Assembly: GCA_037721555.1 (NCBI GenBank)
Contig: JBBJOI010000001.1
Location: forward strand, 124,001-188,000
DNA length: 64,000 nt
DNA from: Gaiellasilicea sp037721555
GTDB lineage: Bacteria; Actinomycetota; Thermoleophilia; Gaiellales; Gaiellaceae
Reading direction: 5' to 3'
Under the pieces are notes generated by a model. It saw only the letters and a list, made by a program, of their open reading frames with translations. It did no database searches and was not told the DNA's origin. Below are positions 1 to 8,947 of this stretch, in pieces. The position numbers and the translations under genes were made by a program. Each line of letters opens with the position of its first letter. The stretch's first letter is position 1.

Positions 1-1915
1 AGAGCGAGTTCTTGAGCGTGTTGACTACCCAGTAGGTCGCGCCACCGTGCCGGAGGACGACCATGTGGAGCTTGGGCCCCGTGTAGTGAAGCTCGTACGC
101 CCGCCCGCCGATCAGTCGGGCATGGTTGCGTTCCGAGAGGACCGGCGCATCCATCCAGTCGGTCATCTGGACGCCCCAGTACTCGTTCGCCCAGGTTCCA
201 GACCGATACGTGAGCCGCAGCGTCTTGTGCTCGTTGTCGGGCTCGTCGATCCAGTACAACCGGACCGGGCGCCCGGAATCGTCGATTGAGGAGTTGCGCT
301 CGATCACGGTCGGCACCATTACCGTGAACGGGAGCTTCGACATGCGCTCGCGCAGATACCCGAGCGACGCCTCCGCCCCGGGCTCGACGTTCGGCGGCTG
401 CTTCTTCGGCGTCTTGTCCACCGGCGCCTCGGCAAGCCTCCCGTGGTGGGTCTGTCCCAGCGTCACGAGCAGCATCGCGGCGTACCCGAGCCGCCTGGTC
501 TTGGCGGTCATCGGCACGATCTCGTCCGTACCGAAGAGCGCGGCGACGTTCCTCGCCGCGGCCTCCGTCCCAGACTGCCGCGGGTCGTAAGCGACCTCGG
601 TCTCGAAGTAGTCGTAACTCGGTGCGTCCGCCGAGCGGCCTTCGGGCGGGGAGAGCATCGCGTAGCCGCGCTGGCCGAGAAGGTAGCTCGCATTCGCGGC
701 CGAGCCGTCAACCCCGTTGCCGTTCAGCACCGTCACCGTCGTGTTGCGCGGCAGCGGGGCCTTTGCCGCCTTCCGCTTCGGCTTCTCGTTCAGCGCGACC
801 GCCGTGGCCTTGTCCGGCGACTCGACATCTGGGTTCGTGAACTCCTGAATCGCCTTTCCGAGATTCTCCGGTGCCGCATGCAGCTGGTAGGAAGCATCTT
901 CCTCGAGCCCCTCGATCGTCGTCTGGAAGACGTGCCCGGGCGGCAGGCTGTAGGCCAGAAGCGCATACGACCGCAGCAGGTCGATGTCGACCTCCTTGTC
1001 GCCGCCTCGTCCGACCTCGACGTTCTTCGTGATCGCCGAGACGAGCCGCGGTACGGTCAGGGCGAGGCTCGTGCCGGAGAGCTGATCCCTGATCTGCGCC
1101 TTCAGGGCGCCGACAAAGAGCTGCTGGCGCACGATGCGGGCCAGGTCGGAGTCCACATGCCGGTAGCGCACGTAGTCCAGCGCCTGGTAGCCCGTCAGCT
1201 TCTGGTAGCCCGGCTGGAGGTTGATCGTCGCATAGCCGAACGGGCCGCCGCGGTCGTTGAAATAGCGCCGATCGACGTCGAGCCACACGCCCCCGAGGCT
1301 GTCGACCACCTGACGGAAGCCCCGGAAGTTGACCGTGACGAGGTAGTTGATCGGCAGGCCGGTGAGCTTTCGCACCGTCTCGAGTGTTCCGGTCGTACCG
1401 CACTCGGAGTAGGCCTCGTTGATGCGGCCGCGGTAGGTCGGCTTCCCTGGGCAGGTGACGTCTACCGTCAGATCGCGAGGAAACGAGAGCAGCGAGATCG
1501 AATCGCTGCCTGGATCGGCGCGCACGAGCATGACGGTGTCCGAGCGCGATTGGACGCCGGCGTCCTCACCCTTCCGCTTGTCGTAGCCGACGATGAGCGC
1601 CGTCGCCGGTCCGTTGGCCGGAGCGATGTCCAGCTGCCTCTGCGCGATCACGACGTCCGGGGTGGTCGCGCGGAGATCCGAGACGCGCTGCTCGAGGAAG
1701 AGGTAGTAGCCGCCGCCCACGGCACCGACCGCCATCAGCAGGGTGACGATGGCCCAGCCGAGGATCGCCGCGGCGAGACTCAGGCGGCTGCGCCGCTCCG
1801 GCTCCGGTTGACGGTAGATCGTGACGGCCGACAGTGCCCCGGGCGGGAGCACCGCCCGGCCGTTACCGTTCACGGCCGCTGCGCGGCCCATGCCTCTCTT
1901 CAGCGTCGTCCGCAT
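1..1915 (-). CDS. LytR-CpsA-Psr (LCP) family cell-wall ligase, C-terminus cut by window edge
   Basis: Membrane-anchored transferase expected to attach undecaprenyl-linked glycopolymers to peptidoglycan outside the cell. About 46 cytoplasmic residues precede one transmembrane helix (about 47-72), the LCP domain (about 105-265) and a LytR_C domain (about 390-485). LCP signatures are RSDTVMLV (124-131), SFPRDL (144-149) and YVRYRHVDSDLARIVRQQ (248-265), holding the Arg and Asp residues that bind the lipid pyrophosphate in this family. About 150 further residues match neither domain and run off the edge. ATG 1915 was taken as start; ATG 1891 is in frame and has an AGAGAGG stretch just upstream. 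No stop interrupts the 638 visible codons. It ends a minus-strand run that begins at 8922. Confidence 0.88.
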   Translation of the reverse strand, partial: MRTTLKRGMGRAAAVNGNGRAVLPPGALSAVTIYRQPEPERRSRLSLAAAILGWAIVTLLMAVGAVGGGYYLFLEQRVSDLRATTPDVVIAQRQLDIAPANGPATALIVGYDKRKGEDAGVQSRSDTVMLVRADPGSDSISLLSFPRDLTVDVTCPGKPTYRGRINEAYSECGTTGTLETVRKLTGLPINYLVTVNFRGFRQVVDSLGGVWLDVDRRYFNDRGGPFGYATINLQPGYQKLTGYQALDYVRYRHVDSDLARIVRQQLFVGALKAQIRDQLSGTSLALTVPRLVSAITKNVEVGRGGDKEVDIDLLRSYALLAYSLPPGHVFQTTIEGLEEDASYQLHAAPENLGKAIQEFTNPDVESPDKATAVALNEKPKRKAAKAPLPRNTTVTVLNGNGVDGSAANASYLLGQRGYAMLSPPEGRSADAPSYDYFETEVAYDPRQSGTEAAARNVAALFGTDEIVPMTAKTRRLGYAAMLLVTLGQTHHGRLAEAPVDKTPKKQPPNVEPGAEASLGYLRERMSKLPFTVMVPTVIERNSSIDDSGRPVRLYWIDEPDNEHKTLRLTYRSGTWANEYWGVQMTDWMDAPVLSERNHARLIGGRAYELHYTGPKLHMVVLRHGGATYWVVNTLKNSL

Positions 1916-1978
1916 AGGTGGAACCCGACGCTGCGGGCGCCGGAGAAGCTCGCAGGATAGCCGAGCGGCTGGATGACC

Positions 1979-3082
1979 TCAGGCGCGCCCGCGGGAGGCG
2001 GCGCGGACGGAGGCGAGCGCGTTGGCGAAGAAGGCGTTCTCGTCAGGCGTACCGACCGTGATTCTCAGGGCGCCCGGCGCGCCGAAAGCGGCCATCGGGC
2101 GCACGATCACGCCCTGCCGCAGGAGCGCCCCGAAGAGTGCGGTCGCGTCCTCGCCGACCTCGGTGTAGAGGAAGTTCGCGACCGCAGGCCCCGCAGGCTC
2201 GAGGCCGTTCTCCCTGAGCGTCCGCTCGAGGCTCACCCGGCCCTCCGCCGTCAATCGCCGCCGGCGCTCGAGCTCGGCGGTGGCGTCGAAGCTCGCGACC
2301 GCTGCAACCTGGGCCTGTGTATTCACATCGAACGCTCGCCGGATCTTCAGAATCGCCTCGATCACGTCTCGGGGCCCGACGCCGTACCCGACGCGCAGGC
2401 CGGCGAGCCCGTAGATCTTGGAGAACGTCCGAAGCACCAGGACGCGCCGGCCCGCCAGTAGGTACTCGGCGACACCGTCCGGGTAGTCCGGTAGCTCGAT
2501 GTACTCGAAGTACGCCTGGTCGAGAACGGTGAGCACGTGCTCGGGCACGGCTGCGAAGTAGGCGTCGAGCTCGGCTCGGGAGGTCATCGTGCCCGTCGGG
2601 TTGTTGGGTGTCGCGATGAAGACGAGCTTCGTGCGCGGCCCGATCGCCGCGAGCATGGCGTCCAGGTCGAGATGGTGGTCGCGCAGCGGCACGCGCCGCG
2701 GCACTGCGCCGAGCTTCAGCGGGTCAAGGACGAACGAGATGAAAGACGGCCAGCCCGAGACCACCTCGTCGCCCGGATCGAGCGCGGCAACGGCGAGATG
2801 ACCGATGACCGCATCGGCGCCCGCGCCCGTGACGATCTGATCCGTCTCGACCCCGTGCCGCTCAGCGAGTGCGTTCCGGAGGTGGTACGCCCCGCCGTCG
2901 GGATAGCGGTTCAGGCCCGGAGCGCTCGCTGCAATTGCCTCGAGCGCCTCGGGAAAGGGACCCCATGGACCCTCGTTCGAGGCGAGCTTGACGACGCGCT
3001 GGAGCCCGAGCTCCCGCTGCAGCTCGTCCTCCGGCTTCCCGGGCTCGTACGGAACCAGCCCGTCGAGGGCGGAACGGAACAC
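1979..3082 (-). CDS. hisC: Histidinol-phosphate aminotransferase
   Basis: PLP enzyme that converts imidazole-acetol phosphate to histidinol phosphate in histidine biosynthesis. The 367 residues have the usual length of a class I/II aminotransferase. Landmarks: ASNEGPWGP (34-42, the family's ASNENP region), ATPNNPTGT (157-165), a YFEY segment after Asp188, and FSKIYGLAGLRVGY with the PLP lysine at 222. The start is GTG 3082, with no strong ribosome-binding site. No other his gene is nearby, so a role as a broader aromatic or phenylalanine aminotransferase of the HisC-like group cannot be excluded from sequence alone. Confidence 0.85.
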   Translation of the reverse strand: MFRSALDGLVPYEPGKPEDELQRELGLQRVVKLASNEGPWGPFPEALEAIAASAPGLNRYPDGGAYHLRNALAERHGVETDQIVTGAGADAVIGHLAVAALDPGDEVVSGWPSFISFVLDPLKLGAVPRRVPLRDHHLDLDAMLAAIGPRTKLVFIATPNNPTGTMTSRAELDAYFAAVPEHVLTVLDQAYFEYIELPDYPDGVAEYLLAGRRVLVLRTFSKIYGLAGLRVGYGVGPRDVIEAILKIRRAFDVNTQAQVAAVASFDATAELERRRRLTAEGRVSLERTLRENGLEPAGPAVANFLYTEVGEDATALFGALLRQGVIVRPMAAFGAPGALRITVGTPDENAFFANALASVRAASRGRA

Positions 3083-3094
3083 GCGCCGGAACCC

Positions 3095-3313
3095 TTAGTA
3101 GCCGGGCGTCTCGTCGTCGTCGCTCTGGCTGTACCAGAACCAGAGCGCGCCGCCGACGAGCGCAAGCACCGAGACGATCGCGCCCTTGTTCGGCCGCCCC
3201 GTCCCCTCGATCGTGCCCGGAAGCGCCTCTCGAGCCTTCTTCTTCAGGATCCGCTTCGCCACGAGCCAGGTGAACCAGCCCATGACGGCGTTGCGGCGGT
3301 TGTAGATGCCCAT
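3095..3313 (-). CDS. Small single-pass membrane protein of unknown function
   Basis: A 72-residue protein that I do not recognise. A basic N-terminal part (MGIYNRRNAVMGWFTWLVA, then KRILKKK) precedes a predicted membrane helix near residues 44-62 and a short acidic tail. The frame stays open to 3388, but ATG 3313 is the natural start because the residues upstream look non-coding. It lies 12 bases upstream of hisC and 22 bases after lpd on the same strand, so it is probably co-transcribed with them. Confidence 0.55.
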   Translation of the reverse strand: MGIYNRRNAVMGWFTWLVAKRILKKKAREALPGTIEGTGRPNKGAIVSVLALVGGALWFWYSQSDDDETPGY

Positions 3314-3335
3314 GGAGGCCAGGCTAACGCAATTG

Positions 3336-4742
3336 TCAGGTGCGCGCCGCTGCCCGCTTCTTGTTCGGCAGGTGGATGGCTCGCCCAAGCGCGACGAGGC
3401 CGGCTTCCTTGATCGCCTCCGAGAGGGTCGGGTGAGCGGCCATGCCGTCCGCGACGGTCTCCACCGTCGCCTCGGCGTCGATCGCGACCGTGCCCGCCTC
3501 GATCAGATCGGTCACGTGCGGACCGACCATGACGATCCCGAGCAGCTCCCCGTACCGCGTCTCGTGGATCGACTTCACCCAGCCCACGGTCTCGTTCTGC
3601 ATCACCGCGCGCGCGTTCGCGGCCCACGGGAACACCCCGACCGACACGTCGTCGCCGTGACGCTCCCGGGCCTCCGCCTCGGTGAGCCCGACTCCTGCGA
3701 TCTCGGGGTCGGTGTAGATCGGGCGCGGAACGGCGGGGTCCCCGACGACAGCCTCGTGCCCGCAGGCGTTCTCGGCCGCAACCTCGCCTTCGCGAAAGGC
3801 CGTATGGGCGAGTTGCCAATAGCCGGCACAGTCTCCGACGGCGTAGATGTGCGGCACGGTCGTCCGTCGGTGCTCATCGGCCGCGATGCCCTCTCGGCGA
3901 TCGAGCTCGACCCCGAGCGCCTCCAGCCCCAGGTTCTCGACGACGGGTCCGCGGCCGACGCTCACCAGCATCAGGTCTGCATCCGCCGTCTCGCCCTCGC
4001 CGAAGTGGACGGTCAGCTGCGAGCCGTCGTCGGTCACACCGGTGCACTGCTTCCCCAGCTGAAGCGCGATGCCGCGCTTCCCGAACGCCTTGGCGAGCTC
4101 CTTGGCCGCGTCCGCGTCCTCCTGCGGAATCAGGGAGTCCAGCATCTCGATGATCGTCACCTCCGAGCCGAAGCGCCCGAAGATGGAGGCGAACTCGCAG
4201 CCGATGATGCCGCCGCCGAGGATCACGAGCCGGCGCGGCACCTCCGTCGCCGCCAGGAGGCCCGTCGAGTCGACGCAGCGCGGCGAGTCGAGGCCGTCGA
4301 TCGGGGGGCGAAGCGGGAACGAGCCGGTGGCGACGATCGCAGAGCGGAACGTGACGTCCTCCCCGCCCTCGACCACGATCGTGTTCGCGTCTTGGAAGAC
4401 ACCGCGCCCCTTGACCCACTCGACGCCGTTCGCCTTGAAGAGCCCGGCGATGCCCTGAGTCATCTGCTTGACGACAGCGTTCTTCCAGTCAGCGGCCCGA
4501 CCGAAGTCGAGGTGCGGCTCGCCGACCGTGACGCCGAGCTTCTCAAAGGTGTCGTTGGCCTGGTGGAGCGCGTGCGCCGTCTGCACCCAGGCCTTCGTCG
4601 GGATGCAGCCCACCCGCAGGCAGGTGCCGCCGAGCTCCGGCTCCTGCTCGACGCAGATCGTCTTCGCGCCCAGTTGAGCCGCGCGGATCGCTGCGGTATA
4701 GCCGCCGGGCCCTCCGCCCAGAACAGCGACGTCACATTCCAT
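3336..4742 (-). CDS. lpd: Dihydrolipoamide dehydrogenase (E3)
   Basis: FAD flavoprotein that reoxidises the dihydrolipoyl group of E2 and reduces NAD+. The 468 residues show the N-terminal FAD fold GGGPGG (9-14), the redox-active disulfide C41-x4-C46 in GGTCLRVGCIP, a second nucleotide fold VILGGGIIGCEFA, and the C-terminal catalytic HPTLSE with His437 and Glu442. It serves the 2-oxoacid dehydrogenase genes upstream on the same strand, from which it is separated by the VOC and GNAT genes. Confidence 0.95.
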   Translation of the reverse strand: MECDVAVLGGGPGGYTAAIRAAQLGAKTICVEQEPELGGTCLRVGCIPTKAWVQTAHALHQANDTFEKLGVTVGEPHLDFGRAADWKNAVVKQMTQGIAGLFKANGVEWVKGRGVFQDANTIVVEGGEDVTFRSAIVATGSFPLRPPIDGLDSPRCVDSTGLLAATEVPRRLVILGGGIIGCEFASIFGRFGSEVTIIEMLDSLIPQEDADAAKELAKAFGKRGIALQLGKQCTGVTDDGSQLTVHFGEGETADADLMLVSVGRGPVVENLGLEALGVELDRREGIAADEHRRTTVPHIYAVGDCAGYWQLAHTAFREGEVAAENACGHEAVVGDPAVPRPIYTDPEIAGVGLTEAEARERHGDDVSVGVFPWAANARAVMQNETVGWVKSIHETRYGELLGIVMVGPHVTDLIEAGTVAIDAEATVETVADGMAAHPTLSEAIKEAGLVALGRAIHLPNKKRAAART

Positions 4743-4784
4743 CTCGCCTCAACTCCTCACTCCGTCTTCTCCGACGCTCTCGAG

Positions 4785-5255
4785 CTAGTCCGCCGATGCT
4801 ACCGAGGCACGCATCGTCCAGGCCTCCGGGCCTTGCCCGACGACCTCGAAGCCGTGCCGCTCGTACAGCTTCCGCGCCGGATTCCCCGGCTCGACGCTGA
4901 GGCTGAGAGCCTCGTAGCCGGACGCCCGCGCCCGCTCAAGGAGCGCCACGAGGAGCTCCTCGCCGACACCGTGCCCCCGCTTCGACGGGACGACCGCGAT
5001 CGCGAGCTCCGGCGTCCGTTCGTCCACGAACCCGTAGCCTGGCTCCGCCCCTGTGAAGAGCCGAAACCACGCGGCACCGACGGGGAAGCCGTTCTCGAGC
5101 GCGATCACCGCCGTGTCGCCCGCCCGCCCCCACCCGCGGACGTAGCGTGAGACGAGCGATCCCGGCACCCGCTCGCGCCAGTAGTACGCGTGGTGGAGCA
5201 TGTCCCGCAGGAAACGGATGTCCTGCGCGCCTCCCCGTCTGATCAGCAGCGCCAT
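4785..5255 (-). CDS. GNAT family N-acetyltransferase
   Basis: 156-residue acetyl-CoA-dependent N-acetyltransferase of unknown substrate. The acetyl-CoA pyrophosphate loop is visible as KRGHGVGEELL, followed by SLSVEPGNPARKLYERHGF, the typical motif B ending. The ATG overlaps the stop of the VOC gene by one base (TGATG), so the two are translationally coupled. It sits between the E2 and E3 genes of a 2-oxoacid dehydrogenase operon. No target is indicated by the sequence. Confidence 0.85.
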   Translation of the reverse strand: MALLIRRGGAQDIRFLRDMLHHAYYWRERVPGSLVSRYVRGWGRAGDTAVIALENGFPVGAAWFRLFTGAEPGYGFVDERTPELAIAVVPSKRGHGVGEELLVALLERARASGYEALSLSVEPGNPARKLYERHGFEVVGQGPEAWTMRASVASAD

Positions 5256-5587
5256 CAGGACAGCGATTGCGCGAGTTGGATGCGGTTGCCATCAGGGTCG
5301 TAGACATCCACGAGCCGGATCTCCCCCGCGAGCTCCAAGACCACACCGACGTCGAGACCGGCTGCCCGAAGGCGATCCGCCTCGGCCTTCACATCCTCTA
5401 CCTCCACGTGCGCCACCCCACCGGCCTCGTCCGGCTCGCCCTCCGAGATAGCGATCTCCATCGAGCCGCGGGCCAGTCTCGACCAGCAGCCTCCGATGTC
5501 GAGGTAGGTCTCCTCGAAGCCGAGCAAGTCGCGGTAGAACGCACGCCCCGCGTCGAAGTTCCGAACGCGGTACCAGACGGTGGTCAA
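5255..5587 (-). CDS. VOC/glyoxalase-fold protein
   Basis: 110-residue single vicinal-oxygen-chelate domain. The RNFDAGRAFYRDLLGFEE start and the DVYDPDGNRIQLAQ end are typical of the glyoxalase/bleomycin-resistance fold, with the final Glu/Gln metal position occupied by Gln. Function cannot be assigned: members act as isomerases, dioxygenases or drug-binding proteins. It starts 10 bases after the E2 stop and overlaps the GNAT gene by one base, so it belongs to the dehydrogenase operon. Confidence 0.8.
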   Translation of the reverse strand: MTTVWYRVRNFDAGRAFYRDLLGFEETYLDIGGCWSRLARGSMEIAISEGEPDEAGGVAHVEVEDVKAEADRLRAAGLDVGVVLELAGEIRLVDVYDPDGNRIQLAQSLS

Positions 5588-5597
5588 GCGCTCCCGC

Positions 5598-6962
5598 CTA
5601 GAGGGCCAGCGCCGGCTCCTCGAGCAGCTCTTTCAGGGTGCGAAGGAACTCCGCCCCGTCGGAGCCGTCGATCGCCCGGTGATCACAGGTCAGCGTCAGC
5701 GTCAACAACGGCCTCACCTCCACCTGGCCGGCACGGACGACCGGCTTCTGCTCCGTGGAGCCGACGGCGAGGATCGCGGCCTGCGGCGGGTTCAGCACGG
5801 CGACGAACTGCTCGATCCCGTACATGCCGAGGTTCGAGATCGTGAACGTCCCGTCCTCGAGGTCTGCCCGCTGGAGCTTTCCGTCCCGAGCGCGAGAGAC
5901 GAGATCGGCTCGGGCAGCCGCGATCGCCTGGATCGAGCGGCGGTCTGCGTCGCGGATGACGGGCACGACCAGCCCGTTCGGCGCTGCAACCGCGAGGCCG
6001 ACATGCGCGGAGGAGAAGCGCCGGATCGACGCGCCGGTGAAGTGCGCGTTCACGGCCGTGTGATGGACGAGCGTGGCGGCGGCCACCTTCGTCAGCAGGT
6101 CGGACACCGTCGGCTTGGTCTCACCCTCGGCGAGGCGGGCGACGAGCCGCTCGCGCAGCTCGAGCGCCCGCGTCATGTCTGCGTTCACGGTGAGCTGGAA
6201 CACGGGTGCCTGCCACGCCTCCGTGAGCCGGCGGGCGATCGTCTTCCGCGTCGAGGTGAGCGCGAGCTCCTCGACCTCGGCCTCGACCTCGGCCCCGCCG
6301 GCCGGACCAGCCGGTGCCGCGACGCCGGGGGCGGGCGCGACGGCGGCCCGCTCGACGTCCTCGGCGACGACGCGGCCCTCGGGCCCGGTGCCGCTCACCT
6401 GTGCGATGTCGATGCCCTTCTCGCGCGCAAGACGGCGTGCGAGGGGGGATGCCTTGACACGAGCTGCGCCTGCGTCCGAGCCTCCGTTCGATGTTGCCGG
6501 CTCCTCAGCCGAAGCCGTCGCCGCGGCTGCCCGGCGACCGCGCTCCCGCTCGTCATCCATCTCGTCGGCGGGCGAACCCTCCTCTTCCGGCTCGTCCTCG
6601 GCCTCGACGGCAGCCTCGTCGCCACCCTTGTTCTCCGCTGCCCCGCCCTCGGACGACTCGGCGCTCTTGGGCGCCGTAGCACCTTCGGTCTGCTTGGCAG
6701 CCGAAACCGCCCCACCAACCTCTTCGCCTTCGGCTCCGATCAGGGCGATCGTCTTCCCGACCTCGACCTCGCCGGAGTCGATCACGATCTTCAACAGGAC
6801 GCCGTCGGCCTCCGCCTCGACCTCCTGCGTCACCTTGTCCGTATCGAGCTCGTAGAGCGGCTCGCGCTTCTTGACCGGCTCACCCTCGCCCTTGAGCCAC
6901 TTGACGATCGTGCCGGACTCCATCCCCTGGCCCAGCCGCGGCAGCTTGACCTCGGTGGCCAC
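5598..6962 (-). CDS. 2-oxoacid dehydrogenase E2, dihydrolipoamide acyltransferase
   Basis: Core acyltransferase of a pyruvate or branched-chain 2-oxoacid dehydrogenase complex (454 residues). One N-terminal lipoyl domain (1-80) carries the lipoylated lysine in ELDTDKVT (Lys43). A long acidic Ala/Glu/Pro linker follows (about 85-165), then the peripheral-subunit-binding domain (about 170-206) and the catalytic domain ending with CDHRAIDGSDG, with His428 and Asp432 as active-site residues. Its ATG directly follows the E1 beta stop. Which oxoacid is used cannot be read from the sequence. Confidence 0.93.
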   Translation of the reverse strand: MATEVKLPRLGQGMESGTIVKWLKGEGEPVKKREPLYELDTDKVTQEVEAEADGVLLKIVIDSGEVEVGKTIALIGAEGEEVGGAVSAAKQTEGATAPKSAESSEGGAAENKGGDEAAVEAEDEPEEEGSPADEMDDERERGRRAAAATASAEEPATSNGGSDAGAARVKASPLARRLAREKGIDIAQVSGTGPEGRVVAEDVERAAVAPAPGVAAPAGPAGGAEVEAEVEELALTSTRKTIARRLTEAWQAPVFQLTVNADMTRALELRERLVARLAEGETKPTVSDLLTKVAAATLVHHTAVNAHFTGASIRRFSSAHVGLAVAAPNGLVVPVIRDADRRSIQAIAAARADLVSRARDGKLQRADLEDGTFTISNLGMYGIEQFVAVLNPPQAAILAVGSTEQKPVVRAGQVEVRPLLTLTLTCDHRAIDGSDGAEFLRTLKELLEEPALAL

Positions 6963-7946
6963 CTAGCTCCTCGCGACCGTGCGCTTGACGGCCTCGAGCA
7001 CGTCCGCGGCATGTGGCACGGCCCACTGCTCCATCGCAGGCGCAAACGCGAGCGGCGCGAACTTGGCGCCCACGCGCTCGATCGGCGCATCGAGGTAGTC
7101 GAAGGCGCCCTTCTGCACGACCGCCGCGAGCTCAGCACCGAAACCGCCTCGCGTGACGGCCTCGTGAGCGGTGACGCAGCGCGTCGTCTTTCGCACCGAG
7201 TCGAGGATCGTCTCCTCGTCGAGCGGTTGGAGCGTGCGCGGATCGACCACCTCCACGGAGATTCCCTCCTCCTCCTGCGCCTGTTCGGCCGCCTGCAGCG
7301 ATTCCGGCACCATCCGGCCGATCGCGATCACCGTCACGTCGGAGCCCTCGCGCAGCACCCGCGCCTTGCCGAACGGGATCGGCTCGAGCTCCTCCGGGAC
7401 TTCGCCCTTGAGCGGGTAGAGCAGCCGATGCTCGAAGAAGACGACCGGATTGTCGTCGTAGATCGCGCTCCAGAGGAGCCCGCGGGCGTCCTCTGGAGTC
7501 GACGGAAACGCAACCTTGAGACCGGGCACGTGCACGAACCAGGCCTCGAGCTGCTGCGCGTGCTGCGCGCCGGGACTCCAACCGGCACCGCCCTGGGTGC
7601 GGACGGTCAGCGGCACCTTCAGCTGCCCGCCGGACATCGTGCGGTGCTTGGCGGCCTGGTTGACGAGCTGCTCCATCGAGAGCGTCAGGAAGTCCTGGTA
7701 CATGATCTCGACGACCGGGCGCATGCCCTGCATCGCGGCGCCGATTCCGGTGCCGACGATGGCGATCTCGGAGATCGGCGTGTTGCGGACGCGCTCGGGG
7801 CCGAACTCGGCCAGCATGCCCTGGGTGACGCCCATCGAGCCGCCCATCTCGGCGATGTCCTCCCCCATGATGAAGACGTCCTCGTCCTCGCGCATCGCGC
7901 GCGAGAGCGCGTCGCGCACTGCCTCCCGATAGGTCAGCTCAGGCAT
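6963..7946 (-). CDS. 2-oxoacid dehydrogenase E1 component, beta subunit
   Basis: 327-residue transketolase-type beta subunit that forms the thiamine-diphosphate enzyme with E1 alpha. Recognisable segments are MPELTYREAVRDALSRAMRE at the start, FIMGEDIAEMGG (the ThDP-activating Glu region), QAAKHRTMSGG and the C-terminal DPRTLQPLDEETI. Its start overlaps the end of the E1 alpha gene by 8 bases. Pyruvate, branched-chain 2-oxoacid or acetoin substrates are all possible for this family. Confidence 0.93.
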   Translation of the reverse strand: MPELTYREAVRDALSRAMREDEDVFIMGEDIAEMGGSMGVTQGMLAEFGPERVRNTPISEIAIVGTGIGAAMQGMRPVVEIMYQDFLTLSMEQLVNQAAKHRTMSGGQLKVPLTVRTQGGAGWSPGAQHAQQLEAWFVHVPGLKVAFPSTPEDARGLLWSAIYDDNPVVFFEHRLLYPLKGEVPEELEPIPFGKARVLREGSDVTVIAIGRMVPESLQAAEQAQEEEGISVEVVDPRTLQPLDEETILDSVRKTTRCVTAHEAVTRGGFGAELAAVVQKGAFDYLDAPIERVGAKFAPLAFAPAMEQWAVPHAADVLEAVKRTVARS

Positions 7947-8922
7947 AGACGTACTTCAACGCGTCTTCGGGGTTCGGATCGGTACCCGCCTTGGCGAACT
8001 CGACCGAGGCTTCGACGATCGCCGACACCTCCGTGTCGAGCTGCTCGACCTCGTCCTCCGAGAGCTCGATTTGCGCCCGCAGGAGCTCGATCGGGTCCTT
8101 CGTCTCGCGGAGCTCCTCGAGCTCCGACTTTTCGCGGTAGACCTGCGGATCACCGATGTAGTGGCCGACTAGACGGTAGGTGCGGACGTTCAGGAAGACC
8201 GGGCCTTCGCCGGAAGCCGCATGCCGACGAGCCTCTCGCGTCGCCTCGTACACAGCCTCCACGTCCTGGCCATCGACGTCGATCGAGCGCATCCCGAACG
8301 CGACGGCGCGCTGTGAGAAGTCCTCGATCGGCGCATGCTGGGACTGCGGCGTCGACTCGGCCCAACCGTTCATCTCCAGGACGAAGAGCGCCGGCACCTT
8401 CCAGAGCTGCGCCAGGTTGAGCGACTCGTGGAACGTGCCCGTGTTCGTCGCGCCGTCGCCGAAGAACGCGACGGCCACACGCTCCTGCTTGCGAAACTTG
8501 TACGCGAGCGCCGTGCCGGTGACCTGCGGCAGCCCGCCGCCGACGACGGCGTTCGCGCCCAGCATCCCGTTCGCCACGTCGTAGAGGTGCATCGAGCCGC
8601 CGTAGCCGTGCGAGCAGCCCTCGAGCTTCCCGTAGAGCTCCGCCATGACGGCGTTCGGGTGTGTCCCCTTCGCGAGCGTGTGCCCGTGAGCGCGATGGGT
8701 CGACATGATCGTGTCCTCGCGCTCGAGCCCGGCGCAGACACCCGCCGCGACCGCTTCCTGTCCGATCGCGACGTGCAGGAATCCGGGCAGCTCGCCAGCG
8801 CGAAACCGCTCCTCGACCTTTTCCTCGAAGCGACGGATCAGGAGCATCTGGCGGAAGAGGTCGCGAAGCTCCTCCTCGGACAGGCCTCCCCCGGCGCGCG
8901 GCTTCTTCTCGAGCTTGGCCAT
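7939..8922 (-). CDS. 2-oxoacid dehydrogenase E1 component, alpha subunit
   Basis: 327-residue thiamine-diphosphate-binding alpha subunit. The ThDP motif appears as GDGATNTGTFHESLNLA and ends with LEMN, where most relatives have ENN. The phosphorylation-loop region reads TYRLVGHYIGDP. The frame is open to 9135, but ATG 8922 gives the family start (MAKLEKKPRAGGGLSEEEL) and stops overlap with the divergent gene at 8948. It is the first gene of the E1 alpha, E1 beta, E2, VOC, GNAT, lpd run, and only 25 bases separate it from the divergent gene. Confidence 0.92.
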   Translation of the reverse strand: MAKLEKKPRAGGGLSEEELRDLFRQMLLIRRFEEKVEERFRAGELPGFLHVAIGQEAVAAGVCAGLEREDTIMSTHRAHGHTLAKGTHPNAVMAELYGKLEGCSHGYGGSMHLYDVANGMLGANAVVGGGLPQVTGTALAYKFRKQERVAVAFFGDGATNTGTFHESLNLAQLWKVPALFVLEMNGWAESTPQSQHAPIEDFSQRAVAFGMRSIDVDGQDVEAVYEATREARRHAASGEGPVFLNVRTYRLVGHYIGDPQVYREKSELEELRETKDPIELLRAQIELSEDEVEQLDTEVSAIVEASVEFAKAGTDPNPEDALKYVYA

Positions 8923-8947
8923 GTGCGGTTCATTTAAGCTCAAGGCT

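Noticed and set aside
3306..5150. 614-codon plus-strand open frame
   Set aside because: Antisense to lpd and the GNAT gene, both with clear family motifs.
5580..8420. Very long plus-strand open frame opposite the E1/E2 genes
   Set aside because: It is the antisense shadow of the dehydrogenase genes; its composition (Arg, His, Leu, Asp repeats) is typical of GC-rich antisense frames.
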